Shown here: in pieces, positions 28,062-37,208 of the stretch
How positions within the stretch are numbered: position 1 is the stretch's first letter
Layout: every line of letters starts with the position of its first letter
Source of the DNA: Paenibacillus helianthi
GTDB taxonomy: Bacteria > Bacillota > Bacilli > Paenibacillales > Paenibacillaceae
Assembly (NCBI RefSeq): GCF_001909055.1
Contig: NZ_LVWI01000035.1
Location: 1-64,000 of the forward strand
Length of the DNA: 64,000 bases
Reading direction: 5' to 3'
Program-made: the position numbers and the translations under genes
The notes under the pieces: generated by a model
Databases searched by the model: none
Told to the model about the DNA's origin: nothing
Seen by the model: only the letters and a program-made list of their open reading frames with translations

Positions 28062-28874
28062 TTATTGGGCGCCGGCGGATGCTGCCTCCGCTTCAATGGC
28101 TGCCGCTAATTCCTCATACGAACCACCCTTCAGCAGTTTGCCGTTCACCATAAACTGTGGTGTTCCATTGACTCCATAGTTTCCAGCCGTTTTGAAATCC
28201 TCCTTCACCGGCAGCATGTAAGTATGCTCCTGCAGATCTTTGGCAAAGCGGTCATAGTCTATGCCGCCGATATTATTTTTGACGAAATCAAGCAGAAACT
28301 GCGGTGTGGCCCAGATCTTGGTCTCATCTCCCTGATGGTCGTAGAGCTTGCTCATGAACTCCCAGAATTGTTCGTTGTCCTGGGCTGCAATGGCTTCCCC
28401 CGCACTGGCCGCCATGATCGAATCACGGTCTATAAAAGCAAAGTTCATGAAGAACAGCTCTGCCTTGCCGGTATCGACGAACTCTTTTTGGAAGCGTTCG
28501 AAGTACGTTTCCTTCCACTTTTTGCAAGAAGGGCATTTGAAATCTGCGAATTCAATCACCTTCACCTTGGCTGTGCTGCTGCCCAGATGGGGCTGCTTCT
28601 CATATTTCAGGCCTTCGGCATCGTAATCCCCGCGAATCTCCGTGTAGTTCGGCAGTCCTCTGAGGCCTGAGGAAGCCGCTGACGGCCGTAGAAAAAACAC
28701 GGACGCTGCAATCACGAGAACGGCAATCATAACGACAGATATCACAAAGGCAGATCCTGACCGGGGCTGCCCGGTACGGCTCTTGCTGCCCCGGATGGAA
28801 CGAGTCTGATTGGCTGAATGAGGCTGATGGGCTGAGTTCGAAAGATTGGATAGCTTGCCCTTTGCTTTGGACAT
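28062..28874 (-). CDS. Membrane-anchored DsbA-like thioredoxin-fold thiol oxidoreductase
   Basis: ATG 28874 with GAGGGGG upstream gives 270 residues. A long basic cytoplasmic tail (about 50 residues), one membrane helix (FVISVVMIAVLVIAASVFFL), then an outside thioredoxin domain with active site CPSC in FADFKCPSCKKWKE and the cis-Pro loop in VNGTPQFMVNG. DsbA/BdbD-type proteins make or shuffle disulfides in exported proteins. It is cotranscribed with the AraC gene; its promoter shares architecture with those of the GH27 and LplB genes, suggesting a link with enzyme secretion or with sugar signalling. Confidence 0.9.
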   Translation of the reverse strand: MSKAKGKLSNLSNSAHQPHSANQTRSIRGSKSRTGQPRSGSAFVISVVMIAVLVIAASVFFLRPSAASSGLRGLPNYTEIRGDYDAEGLKYEKQPHLGSSTAKVKVIEFADFKCPSCKKWKETYFERFQKEFVDTGKAELFFMNFAFIDRDSIMAASAGEAIAAQDNEQFWEFMSKLYDHQGDETKIWATPQFLLDFVKNNIGGIDYDRFAKDLQEHTYMLPVKEDFKTAGNYGVNGTPQFMVNGKLLKGGSYEELAAAIEAEAASAGAQ

Positions 28875-28918
28875 GGTTAAGATCCCCCTCAAAAGAATTT
28901 CATCATCTGAACAATAAA

Positions 28919-28993
28919 TGATAACGCTTTCTAAATTAATCGTAGTGATTCTTTCCAGCTCCGTAAAGGTACGTTTGCGGTGCCTTGCGTACC
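28919..28993 (-). promoter_or_regulatory. Shared-architecture promoter of the dsbA-araC unit
   Basis: Three elements in order from the gene: cre-like box TGATAACGCTTTCT (28919-28932), -10 TACGAT on the minus strand (28939-28944), and 23 bp further a 26 bp element (28968-28993) that starts GGTAC and ends GCGTACC with TTTGCGGTG inside. The same order and near-identical spacing recur at 38336-38413 and 45494-45573. This copy also has inverted ends (GGTACG/CGTACC). The remainder of the 28875-29228 gap holds the leader of the GH95-like gene, with a possible -10 near TGTATAAC at about 29058. Confidence 0.6.
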
Positions 28994-29228
28994 TTTTTCC
29001 CTGTGCAGGCCTTTCCTGGCAGTTGTGATCTACCTTTCGATTCCCTATTGCCTGATTACTGTATAACCATCCGCGAATTCATCCGCCGATCGTGCAAAAA
29101 TACGACACCTTGCTAAATACAACCGGCCATCACCCGGTTACATTGTAGAAGACTGGAGGCCAGGGTTAATGCGCCGACTGCTACGGCTGGCCTGCTACGC
29201 GTTTGCAGAGATGAAAGGAGGAGAACCT

Positions 29229-31673
29229 ATGCATGAAACCACAAGTATAGGAAATTCAGAGGATTCAATCCTGTCTTTGCCGCTGGAAAAAGCACTAGCT
29301 CAGGAACATGCGGCACGGCATGACCTTACTTTTGAGGGACCGGCAGCAGATTTTTTTGAAGGAGCGCTCCTGGGAAACGGCGGGCTTGGGGTGGTGCTCA
29401 CCACCCGCCCGGATGCGGTGATGCTCCATTTTGGACACAATAATGTCTGGGATATCCGCATCGCGGAGCAACATGCTGAGGAGATTACGACCTTTAAAGA
29501 GGTCTATAAGCGGTTCGAAGCGCTTCCCGCTGAATTACCGCAGCTCATGGACCACCCGTGGTACCGGGAATATTGCGAGATGGCCGGGGACAACTACAGC
29601 AAAAGCTACCCGCGTCCGATGCCCTGCGGTTCACTGCTGCTCCGGTATGACCGGCGTACAGCCGAGGTGCTGGGGCACACCCTCCACATCGGGGACGGAC
29701 GCTGCACGGTTGAGTTTCTGGTCCAGGGGGAGCGGGCTGTATTGGAGGTTTTTGTGGATGCCGTTCAGGACCGGCTGTGGATGTCTGTATGCAATTCTGC
29801 TAACGGAGAGGCTCTATCGCTATTTCACGAAGCACGGCTCATTCCCGACCCCAACACGCCTTCCGGGTTCCCCCCCGCTGTAATCGATGTTGATCCCACG
29901 GCGGGAGTGCTGTCCTTTACCCAAGTCCTGCCCTGTGTGGAAGCTCCCGAAGTTCCCTATAGCGGGCATGACCAAGATAAGGCTTTCCGGCTGGCGGTCA
30001 GCATCACAGGCGCAGTTCCTTCGGCTGGCGGTGAGGGGGACCGGCTCAGCATCGCTGATACCGGCAGCGGCTTCTCCGCCTGCGCGGAGCTATGGGAGGG
30101 CCGCAGGACGGTAATCCAGCAGGCGGCAGTGCAGATGCACCCGCCCGAATTGTCCGGGTACAACGATGCCTGGCAACGGACAAACGAAAAGTGGCTGGAA
30201 TACTGGGAGTGCTCCAGTGTGTCCCTGGAGGACGAATATCTGGAGCGGGTCTGGTACCGCAATCTGTACTTTTTAAATTGCTCTGTCCGTGAAGGGGTCA
30301 CCTGTCCCGGGCTGTTCGCCAACTGGAGCTATGGTTCCATCGGGTCCGAATGGCATGGGGACTATCACATGAACTACAATACACAGCAGCCATTCTGGGC
30401 AGCATTCTCCAGCAACCATCTGGACAAGCATCTGCCTTATGCGGATATGGTAGACCATGTGCTGCCGGTCAGCCAACAATGGGCACGGGACTACTACGGG
30501 CTGCGCGGTGCTTATTTCCCCCATTCCGCCTACCCGGTAGAAATGACGATGATGCCTTATCCGGTTCCGCACTGGGGCTGGGAGGTCTGTGAAACGCCGT
30601 GGACCGTGCAAAGCCTATGGTGGCATTACCTCTACTCCATGGATGAAGCCTTCCTTCGCAGCCGCGCATTTCAGCCGATCCGGGAAGCCGTCCGGTTCAT
30701 GGCAGATTACATGCAGCGGCCGGAAGCCCGGGGTCCGCGCTGGAATGACGACTGTTATCATATCTTTCCTACTGTCGTGCCGGAGCTATACGAGATTGCG
30801 CCGGGCTTTGCCCGGAACAGTGATTGTCTGATCGATCTGGCTCTGACAAAATTTATTTTCCATGCATTTATCCGGGCCTGTGCGGTGCTTGGACAAGAGG
30901 AAGCGGAAGACGGCCTGCTTGCAGAGGTTCAGGAAATTCTTAATCACTTTCCCGAATATCCGACAGCCGAATCCAATGAAGGCCAGGTCTTTGTGTCGGT
31001 GGCAGGAGAGAATCCCGAGGTCGTCTACAACGTCCCAGTTCCGCTCGCAACAGTCTTTCCCGGAGAAGAGCATGGTCTGCACTCTTCCCCGGAAGAATAC
31101 CTGACGGCGGTGGAGACCTACCGCAATCACCGGAATGAAGGCGGGAATGAACTGGTATTCCAAGCCCTGGCCGGGGCGCGGCTCGGTATCCTCGATCTGG
31201 AGCGGTTCAAGCGGCAAATTGCCTATTGTCTGCTGCCTAACGGCACCTGCACCGACAGAGTGCTGATGAGCGGGGGACGGTACCCGGATACAGCGGACTT
31301 TGACTTCATGTCCCGGATGGGTGTCTGGTTCGAGAATTTCTCGCTGCCCGCCGTAATCAATGAGTGCCTGCTTCAGAGTTACAACGGGGTGCTGCGGTTC
31401 TTCCCGAACTGGCCGGAGCATCAGAGAGCAGAATTCCGCAGCCTGCGGGCAGTGGGCGGCTTCCTGGTCAGTGCAGCTTTTGAAGCGGGTGAAGTGCAGT
31501 GGATTGAGGTGTTCAGTGAAGCAGGAGCCGATTTGTCCTTCTATATCCCTTGGGCCTATGGAGCCGAATGTACCGGGGATTCCGTTGGGCGGCAGATCTG
31601 CACAGGAGGGACAGGAACGCTGCGAACAGTTGCCGGGGAGACCCTCCGCATGGTAAAACACAGCAGGGAATAG
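29229..31673 (+). CDS. GH95-like (alpha/alpha)6-barrel glycoside hydrolase
   Basis: ATG 29229 (MHETTSIG) has AAAGGAGG upstream; the 20-residue longer frame does not. This gives 814 residues without signal peptide, so cytoplasmic. The N-terminal beta-sandwich has FEGALLGNGGLGVVL. The helical barrel contains EWHGDYHMNYNTQQPFW, the counterpart of the catalytic-face asparagine motif of GH95, and YFPHSAYPVEM. It differs clearly from the canonical GH95 encoded convergently next to it, so it may act on a different sugar; fucosidase, galactosidase or another exo-activity cannot be separated by eye. The converging pair shares a bidirectional terminator. Confidence 0.75.
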   Translation: MHETTSIGNSEDSILSLPLEKALAQEHAARHDLTFEGPAADFFEGALLGNGGLGVVLTTRPDAVMLHFGHNNVWDIRIAEQHAEEITTFKEVYKRFEALPAELPQLMDHPWYREYCEMAGDNYSKSYPRPMPCGSLLLRYDRRTAEVLGHTLHIGDGRCTVEFLVQGERAVLEVFVDAVQDRLWMSVCNSANGEALSLFHEARLIPDPNTPSGFPPAVIDVDPTAGVLSFTQVLPCVEAPEVPYSGHDQDKAFRLAVSITGAVPSAGGEGDRLSIADTGSGFSACAELWEGRRTVIQQAAVQMHPPELSGYNDAWQRTNEKWLEYWECSSVSLEDEYLERVWYRNLYFLNCSVREGVTCPGLFANWSYGSIGSEWHGDYHMNYNTQQPFWAAFSSNHLDKHLPYADMVDHVLPVSQQWARDYYGLRGAYFPHSAYPVEMTMMPYPVPHWGWEVCETPWTVQSLWWHYLYSMDEAFLRSRAFQPIREAVRFMADYMQRPEARGPRWNDDCYHIFPTVVPELYEIAPGFARNSDCLIDLALTKFIFHAFIRACAVLGQEEAEDGLLAEVQEILNHFPEYPTAESNEGQVFVSVAGENPEVVYNVPVPLATVFPGEEHGLHSSPEEYLTAVETYRNHRNEGGNELVFQALAGARLGILDLERFKRQIAYCLLPNGTCTDRVLMSGGRYPDTADFDFMSRMGVWFENFSLPAVINECLLQSYNGVLRFFPNWPEHQRAEFRSLRAVGGFLVSAAFEAGEVQWIEVFSEAGADLSFYIPWAYGAECTGDSVGRQICTGGTGTLRTVAGETLRMVKHSRE

Positions 31674-31708
31674 CTGGTTCTGGTTATGGATTCAGATCCC
31701 CCACATTG

Positions 31709-31749
31709 AAGCGCCCTCCAATCTCTGATTGAAATTGGAGGGCGCTTTT
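31709..31749. terminator. Bidirectional terminator between the two GH95-type genes
   Basis: AAGCGCCCTCCAAT / ATTGGAGGGCGCTT stem with an 11-base loop and T/A runs on both sides, between convergent stops at 31673 and 31794. Confidence 0.9.
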
Positions 31750-31793
31750 GCAGGGAATACTTCACTTCACAAAAATAACTGGGGTCATTGCTT

Positions 31794-34157
31794 CTAACCT
31801 AACTCCAGCTGTTCCAAGCGGCTATTCAGTGTATAACTTCCCCCAGCCCCGGTGAGAAGAGTACTCCGGTGTTCACCCGAGCGGACAGTTATTGTACCCG
31901 CTGAAAAGGTGCGTAATGTAGCCGTGGTTAGTATTCCATCCTTCCAATCCATATCTACCTCGACCTTCCCTTTGGCGCAAAGCCCTGATACCGAGCCTGT
32001 GCTCCAATCCGCTGGAAGCGCGGGCAGCAAATGAATCTCTCCAGCCCGGCTCTGCAGCAGCATCTCTGCAATGGCAGCCGTTCCGCCGAAATTGCCATCA
32101 ATGACGAAGATATTGCTCTCCGCTCCGGCAATACCAGCCTTTGAATAGGTCAGCAGATTGTCCAGACATAACCCGCTGATCAGATGCGAGATATGCCTAT
32201 AGGCCCGCTCCCCGTCATGGAGCCGGGCAAAGTACAGCCCAAACAGCGCGGCGGTAAATTCCACATCCTCCAGCTCATCCTGCATCATGCGGTTCTCCAG
32301 CGTGACCCGGGCCGCCGCGCTGAGCTCCGGCGTCTCCTCGGGTGTAATCCGGCTAGCCGGATAGAGTGCAAACAAATGGGAGAGATGACGATGCTCCGGC
32401 TGTGCCTCCCTGTAATCCTCCAGCCATTCCTGCAGCTGTCCCTGTCTGCCGATCTGCAGCGGCGGCAGTTTGTGGATCGCCTCTTCAAGCTGCGCCTGAA
32501 GCTCTTCATCCTTATTCAGCAGCGCTGCCGCTTTCAGACAGAATTCAAAAAGCTCCCGGACCAGCACCTGGTCCATAGTCGGCCCCATAGAGAGCTGCCG
32601 GTTCTCACCGCTATGACCCTCCGGATAGAAGCTGTTCTCCGGCGAATTCGAAGGTCCTGTCACCAGCCAGCCGTACGCCGGATGTATGGTCATGTAGTCT
32701 AGGAAGAAGGCTGCTGCTTCTTTGAGCACAGGATAGGCCTGCCCTTCCAGAAACTCACGATCCTGACTGTATTCGTAGTGCTCGATCAGATGCATGGCGA
32801 TCCACACTCCCCCGGTGACATTGAGCCCCCATGAGGTTTCCCAGCCGGGTGCGGTGAATCCCCAGACATTGGAGAACACATGAGCAACCCAACCTGTATT
32901 GCCGTAGAAATCCCTTGCTGTCACTCTACCCGCACGGGACAAAGCCTCAATGTAACGCATTAGCGGTAGATGACTCTCTCCCAGATTCGCAATCTCGGCA
33001 GGATAGTAATTCATCTGGGTATTGACATCCAGATGATAATCGCAGCTCCAGCCCATCCGGCAGGCTTCGCCGTCATTCCAGATCCCTTGCAGATGCAGCG
33101 GCAGCGGCGAGTCTGCACGTGACCCGGCAATCATCAGGTAGCGGCCGTACTGCAGGAACAATGCAAACAGCTCCGGGTCTCCGCTGTGATTCTGCTGCAG
33201 CAGGGCGATGCGTCTGTCCGTCGGCAGATCCGAAATCTCCGAGCGTCCCAGCCGGACATCGACCTTGCTGAATTCCTGGCGGTAATCCCGGATATGATCC
33301 GCGCGCAGGCTGACATAGCCCTTAGCAGCCGCCTGTTCCAGACTTCTTGCACTCTGTGCCTGCAGGTCCGCTCCTGCATGCTGGTAATCAGTGCTGACCG
33401 TAAAATAAATCCAGGCTTCATCCGCCCCGGCTACTGTCAACCGGCCATCCCGGCAGCTTAAGGTTCCCCCGGAAGCTGACACCCTGATTCCGCCTTCAGC
33501 CCTTACTCCACAGGTACCATCGCTGTGCACCTGCTCTCTCGCTTGGGCTTGAAATTCCAGGGTATCCCCGTTCACAGAGCGGACAATGAACGGGCCTGTG
33601 CCGCCAGCAGCACTTAACGTGAAGGATACACCGCCAGGCGATTCACTCCAGATCCTCGAAGCTACAACATCATCTGCATGGGAAGCAAAAACCTCGCGCA
33701 GCACCGTGCAACCACCGCTCTGAGACTCCGCATGCGCAACTGCACGATCCAAATCCAGCCCGCGTCTGAACCGGGCTTCCATATTCCCTGCCCGCTCCAC
33801 TTCCTTCTCAGCTTCCCCTTGCCTGTCCGGACTTTCAAAGGAGAACACAATCTCGCACAATCCCAGGTGGGTCCCGTAATTCCGCTTCTCCGGCTGCAGA
33901 TATCGCTTGGCAAGCCGGTCACCTTCTGCATAATCACCAGCCATAAAAAGCCCCTGCATGCGCCGTAGTGCCTCCTTCCCGCCAAACGGGCCGGGAACAG
34001 CCTCTTCTCGTCCAGACCAGTAGGTCACCTCGGTCATACTCCACACTTCACGCTGCGGAGCCGCCATAACCACTGCGCCGATCCTGCCATTTCCGATCGG
34101 CAGTCCCTGGCCCCAGCCCGCAGCCGGGCTGGAGTACCATAATTTCAAATCGCTCAA
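31794..34157 (-). CDS. GH95 family glycosidase, probable 1,2-alpha-L-fucosidase
   Basis: 787 residues, TTG start at 34157 with AGGAGG seven bases before it. No signal peptide. The N-terminal beta domain starts LWYSSPAAGWGQGLPIGNGRIGAVV, the GH95 hallmark. The catalytic barrel has WSCDYHLDVNTQMNYYPAEIANL (the paired Asn of the water-activating site) and SNSPENSFYP (conserved Glu). It ends in a C-terminal beta-sandwich. It is the fourth gene after two permeases and a binding protein, so it should trim an imported fucosylated (or alpha-galactosylated) oligosaccharide in the cytoplasm. Most characterised GH95 enzymes are 1,2-alpha-L-fucosidases; some are alpha-L-galactosidases. Confidence 0.92.
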   Translation of the reverse strand: MSDLKLWYSSPAAGWGQGLPIGNGRIGAVVMAAPQREVWSMTEVTYWSGREEAVPGPFGGKEALRRMQGLFMAGDYAEGDRLAKRYLQPEKRNYGTHLGLCEIVFSFESPDRQGEAEKEVERAGNMEARFRRGLDLDRAVAHAESQSGGCTVLREVFASHADDVVASRIWSESPGGVSFTLSAAGGTGPFIVRSVNGDTLEFQAQAREQVHSDGTCGVRAEGGIRVSASGGTLSCRDGRLTVAGADEAWIYFTVSTDYQHAGADLQAQSARSLEQAAAKGYVSLRADHIRDYRQEFSKVDVRLGRSEISDLPTDRRIALLQQNHSGDPELFALFLQYGRYLMIAGSRADSPLPLHLQGIWNDGEACRMGWSCDYHLDVNTQMNYYPAEIANLGESHLPLMRYIEALSRAGRVTARDFYGNTGWVAHVFSNVWGFTAPGWETSWGLNVTGGVWIAMHLIEHYEYSQDREFLEGQAYPVLKEAAAFFLDYMTIHPAYGWLVTGPSNSPENSFYPEGHSGENRQLSMGPTMDQVLVRELFEFCLKAAALLNKDEELQAQLEEAIHKLPPLQIGRQGQLQEWLEDYREAQPEHRHLSHLFALYPASRITPEETPELSAAARVTLENRMMQDELEDVEFTAALFGLYFARLHDGERAYRHISHLISGLCLDNLLTYSKAGIAGAESNIFVIDGNFGGTAAIAEMLLQSRAGEIHLLPALPADWSTGSVSGLCAKGKVEVDMDWKDGILTTATLRTFSAGTITVRSGEHRSTLLTGAGGSYTLNSRLEQLELG

Positions 34158-34248
34158 TTAGCATCCTCCTGTCTGTCCTCTGATCTGGCATATGAATAAA
34201 ACCTCCGTTCAAACCATCCGTTCCCTAAAAAACAATAGCAGAAACAGC

Positions 34249-34274
34249 GATGCCGGCCTTGGCAGGCCGGCATC
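34249..34274 (-). terminator. Strong hairpin between binding-protein and GH95 genes
   Basis: GATGCCGGCCT-TGGC-AGGCCGGCATC, 11 perfect base pairs. On the minus strand a T6 run follows only about 15 bases later, so it may act as a partial terminator or as an RNA-stabilising structure that keeps the upstream lipoprotein mRNA more abundant than the GH95 part. Confidence 0.65.
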
Positions 34275-34296
34275 GGGTGGGCGTAGCACGGTTGCT

Positions 34297-34359
34297 TGTG
34301 CAGCGTTCATGCCGGTCTCCGCTTTACAATTTCGGGTGCTGTGCAGCGTTCATGCCGGT
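34297..34359. repeat. Two direct copies of a 20 bp sequence
   Basis: TGTGCAGCGTTCATGCCGGT occurs at 34297-34316 and 34340-34359 without mismatch. It lies between the binding-protein stop and the hairpin; the last bases echo the hairpin arm. Confidence 0.85.
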
Positions 34360-34420
34360 ATACTCAGTGAAGTCTCCGTCTGCCGCTTTGCGCCCAATCT
34401 CCTCCTGCTGGCACCCAGGC

Positions 34421-36100
34421 TTATTTCACTGAAGCGTCATACGCCTTTTGCAGAATTTCCAGATAGCGGTCCAGCTTCAGATCCTTCAGACCCTTCACAT
34501 AGGCATCCCAGTCCTTGTTCAGATCCTTATTGCCGGTAATGAACTGAAGCTCATTCTGCTCAATGTAGTTTCTCAGATTCGTCTGCAGCATGCTGGCTTC
34601 GTCAATCTCTGTCGGATCAATCCAGATGGACCAGAGCGGGAACAACTCCTTAGGTTCATGACCCTGGTACAGCAGCGAAGCATTGTACAATCTGCGTTCG
34701 TAGCCGTTCGAGGAATAGATATCAGTCGCCTGAACGAAGGTGTCGCGGTATTCCTTCGGCATGTAGAAATGTCCCATTCCGCTCCAGCCCGCATTACGCG
34801 GCGCTTCGCCTTCCGCCATCGGGATCGGTTTGATCACCGGTTTGACATCCTTGCCGAGCGCGACATCGCCTGCCACCGGATCGGTCCAGTCGATTCCCTT
34901 CATGCCGCTTGCCGCGTTCGTCTGGCCTTCCGGTGTGAACATATAATCCACCATCTTGATCAGAGCCACTTTTGCCTCTTCACTGGCTTTGTTGGTGATG
35001 ACAAATTTGGCGCCTGGTGACACCCCGCCCGCATCATGTGTCGTGTAAGAGATCCCTTTCGGTCCGGTAAGCGGTGGCAGGGCATTGTAATGTGCGGAAC
35101 GGGTGTTGCCTGGGTCGATGTTGATGAAAATCGCCGGATGCATGCCTGCACCTGCGCCGAGGATTTCGGCATCCGCATTTTCACCGATTTTCTTAAAGGC
35201 CTCTGCATTCTGGGTAAAAGCCCCCGGATCGATCAGACCGGCATCATACAGCGATTTGATATAAGTCAGACCTTCCTTCCATTCCGGTTTAATAGCAGCT
35301 GATTGTACCTTGCCGTCCGTCATATTCAAGTAGTTGCGGTCATCATCATAGACGAAGCTGTTCATAAGATAAGGAATAATGCGTACACCAAAATCTTCAG
35401 TGGAACCGCTCAGCGGCACTTCATCGGCTTTGCCGTTGCCGTTCGGGTCCTTCGTCTTGAAGGCTTCCAGCATTTGCTTGAACTCCTCTGTAGTCTTCGG
35501 CTCTTCCAGGTTCAGCTTCTTCAGCCATTCGGTGTTGATCCACATTTTGTTCGGATAGGAGCAGTGGAAGCACTCGGCGTAAGCGCCCAGGCCATAGATA
35601 TTGCCGTCCGGAGCCGTATTCAGCGTTTTCATTTCAGGGTGCTTTTCCATGGCTGCTTTGATATTCGGTGCATATTGGTCAATCAGGTCATTCAGCGGAA
35701 CCAGAACGCCCTGCTGGCCATATTTCAGTACATCCCCCTGGGAGAATTCATCAATGTAGGCAGTGAGCAAATAAGCATCGGGATAGTCACCGCTGGCGAG
35801 TGAGATTTGGCGTTTTTCCTTGGCGCCGTCGGAGGGATTAATCTGCCAGTTGAATTTGATGCCGAACTTGTCTTGAACGAATGTGGTGAATTTATTGGTC
35901 GGGATATCAATGCCTGATTCCTGGACGGCAAAGACGCTGACCTCCACAGGTTTTGACGCCTCCGCTGCGTTTCCGTTGCCAGACGCTGTGCCGGATGCTG
36001 TACCGGACGGGCTTTCTGTATTATTTTTGCCCGAGCAGCCACTGATCACAACTGTAAATACCGTTACCAGCATTAACAAGGCTAACAAACTTTTCTTCAA
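34421..36100 (-). CDS. Extracellular solute-binding lipoprotein, LplA-like
   Basis: 559 residues from TTG 36100 with GAGGGAG upstream. Lipobox VVISGC with Cys22. The LplA-group length and the acidic loop KDPNGNGKADEVPLSG match the binding protein of the GH85 locus but the two are only distantly alike elsewhere, so different glycans are expected. It stands after the two permeases (187 bp gap containing a small AAGCAT/ATGCTT hairpin), an order reversed from the GH85 operon. Role: capture of an oligosaccharide for the LplB/LplC pair at 36288-38162. Confidence 0.93.
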   Translation of the reverse strand: MKKSLLALLMLVTVFTVVISGCSGKNNTESPSGTASGTASGNGNAAEASKPVEVSVFAVQESGIDIPTNKFTTFVQDKFGIKFNWQINPSDGAKEKRQISLASGDYPDAYLLTAYIDEFSQGDVLKYGQQGVLVPLNDLIDQYAPNIKAAMEKHPEMKTLNTAPDGNIYGLGAYAECFHCSYPNKMWINTEWLKKLNLEEPKTTEEFKQMLEAFKTKDPNGNGKADEVPLSGSTEDFGVRIIPYLMNSFVYDDDRNYLNMTDGKVQSAAIKPEWKEGLTYIKSLYDAGLIDPGAFTQNAEAFKKIGENADAEILGAGAGMHPAIFINIDPGNTRSAHYNALPPLTGPKGISYTTHDAGGVSPGAKFVITNKASEEAKVALIKMVDYMFTPEGQTNAASGMKGIDWTDPVAGDVALGKDVKPVIKPIPMAEGEAPRNAGWSGMGHFYMPKEYRDTFVQATDIYSSNGYERRLYNASLLYQGHEPKELFPLWSIWIDPTEIDEASMLQTNLRNYIEQNELQFITGNKDLNKDWDAYVKGLKDLKLDRYLEILQKAYDASVK

Positions 36101-36287
36101 AGCTGATCAACTCCCTCTTTGTAGTTGGACAGGTTGGTTATGTGTTGCCAAATGGAAACGGATGCCCGTCCTTAAACAGACAATATCCGTTTATAGCGAG
36201 AAAGATAAGGATCATTTATGGCACGAAGCATATAAATGCTTATCTTTTAAGAAAGGCCTCACCCCCTTACCGGTTCATCGCTTCCCC

Positions 36288-37193
36288 TTACCCCTTGACT
36301 GAGCCGACCAGCATGCCCTGTACGAAATACCGCTGTACAAAAGGATAAATGACAAGCACAGGCAAGGTGGCGACGACTATCAGCGCATATTTCAGTAGTT
36401 CGGCCATCTGCTGCCGCTCTACCATCGCCATGGCATCCATCGCCCCGGCACTGTTGTTCTGGATAATGATACTGCGCAGCACCAGCTGCAGCGGGAACAA
36501 GTCAGCCGATTTCAGATAGATCAGGGCATCGAAATAGGAATTCCATTGGCCGACTGCATACATCAGCACCAGCACCGCAATAATCGGCTTGGAGAGCGGC
36601 AGCACTACACTGCGGATGAAGCGCATATCGCTGCAGCCGTCAATCTCACTGGCCTCCAGCAACTCCTCGGGAATGGAGGACTGGAAAAAGGACCGGGCAA
36701 TAATCACCTGCCATACCCAGATCGCATTGGGAATCAGCAGCGCCCAGCGCGTATCGATCAGGTGCAGCTCCCGGACCACCATATAGGTGGGAATCAGCCC
36801 GCCGCTGAAGATCATTGTAAAGGTAATGATCATCATCAGCACATTGCGGCCAAAAAAAGCTCTGCGCGACAGCGGGTAGGCGATCATAATCGTCAGGGTC
36901 ACACTGATCAGCGTACCGGCGGCCGTATAAAAGATGGAATTGGCATACCCGCTGATAATCTCATGCGTACTGAACAGGACCTTGAAGCCCTTGAAGGAAA
37001 TATCGACCGGCCACAGCCAGACCCGGCCCGAGGTGACAGCTGCCGGACTGCTGATGGAGCTGCTGATTATGAAGATAAGCGGATACAGCACAACGATAAC
37101 TACAAGGATGAGTACGGTGTACACCACAGTCAGAAATATCCGGTCACCGACGGATTCTTTAATTTTTTGGGGAACTGCTGCCGAAGCTGCCAT
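36288..37193 (-). CDS. Carbohydrate ABC transporter permease, LplC type
   Basis: 301 residues, RBS AAAGGAG. Six predicted membrane segments, EAA loop EASEIDGCSDMRFIRSVVLP, and C-terminus YFVQGMLVGSVKG, matching the paralogue at 2370-3254. It starts 15 bp after the LplB-type stop. Confidence 0.93.
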   Translation of the reverse strand: MAASAAVPQKIKESVGDRIFLTVVYTVLILVVIVVLYPLIFIISSSISSPAAVTSGRVWLWPVDISFKGFKVLFSTHEIISGYANSIFYTAAGTLISVTLTIMIAYPLSRRAFFGRNVLMMIITFTMIFSGGLIPTYMVVRELHLIDTRWALLIPNAIWVWQVIIARSFFQSSIPEELLEASEIDGCSDMRFIRSVVLPLSKPIIAVLVLMYAVGQWNSYFDALIYLKSADLFPLQLVLRSIIIQNNSAGAMDAMAMVERQQMAELLKYALIVVATLPVLVIYPFVQRYFVQGMLVGSVKG

Positions 37194-37208
37194 ACAGGAA
37201 CTCCTTTC

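Noticed and set aside
28968..28993. GTAC element as operator only for the plus-strand GH95-like gene
   Set aside because: The order and spacing to the cre-like box and -10 match the minus-strand promoters at 38 and 45 kb, so it primarily belongs to dsbA-araC; an extra effect on the plus gene remains possible because its ends are inverted.
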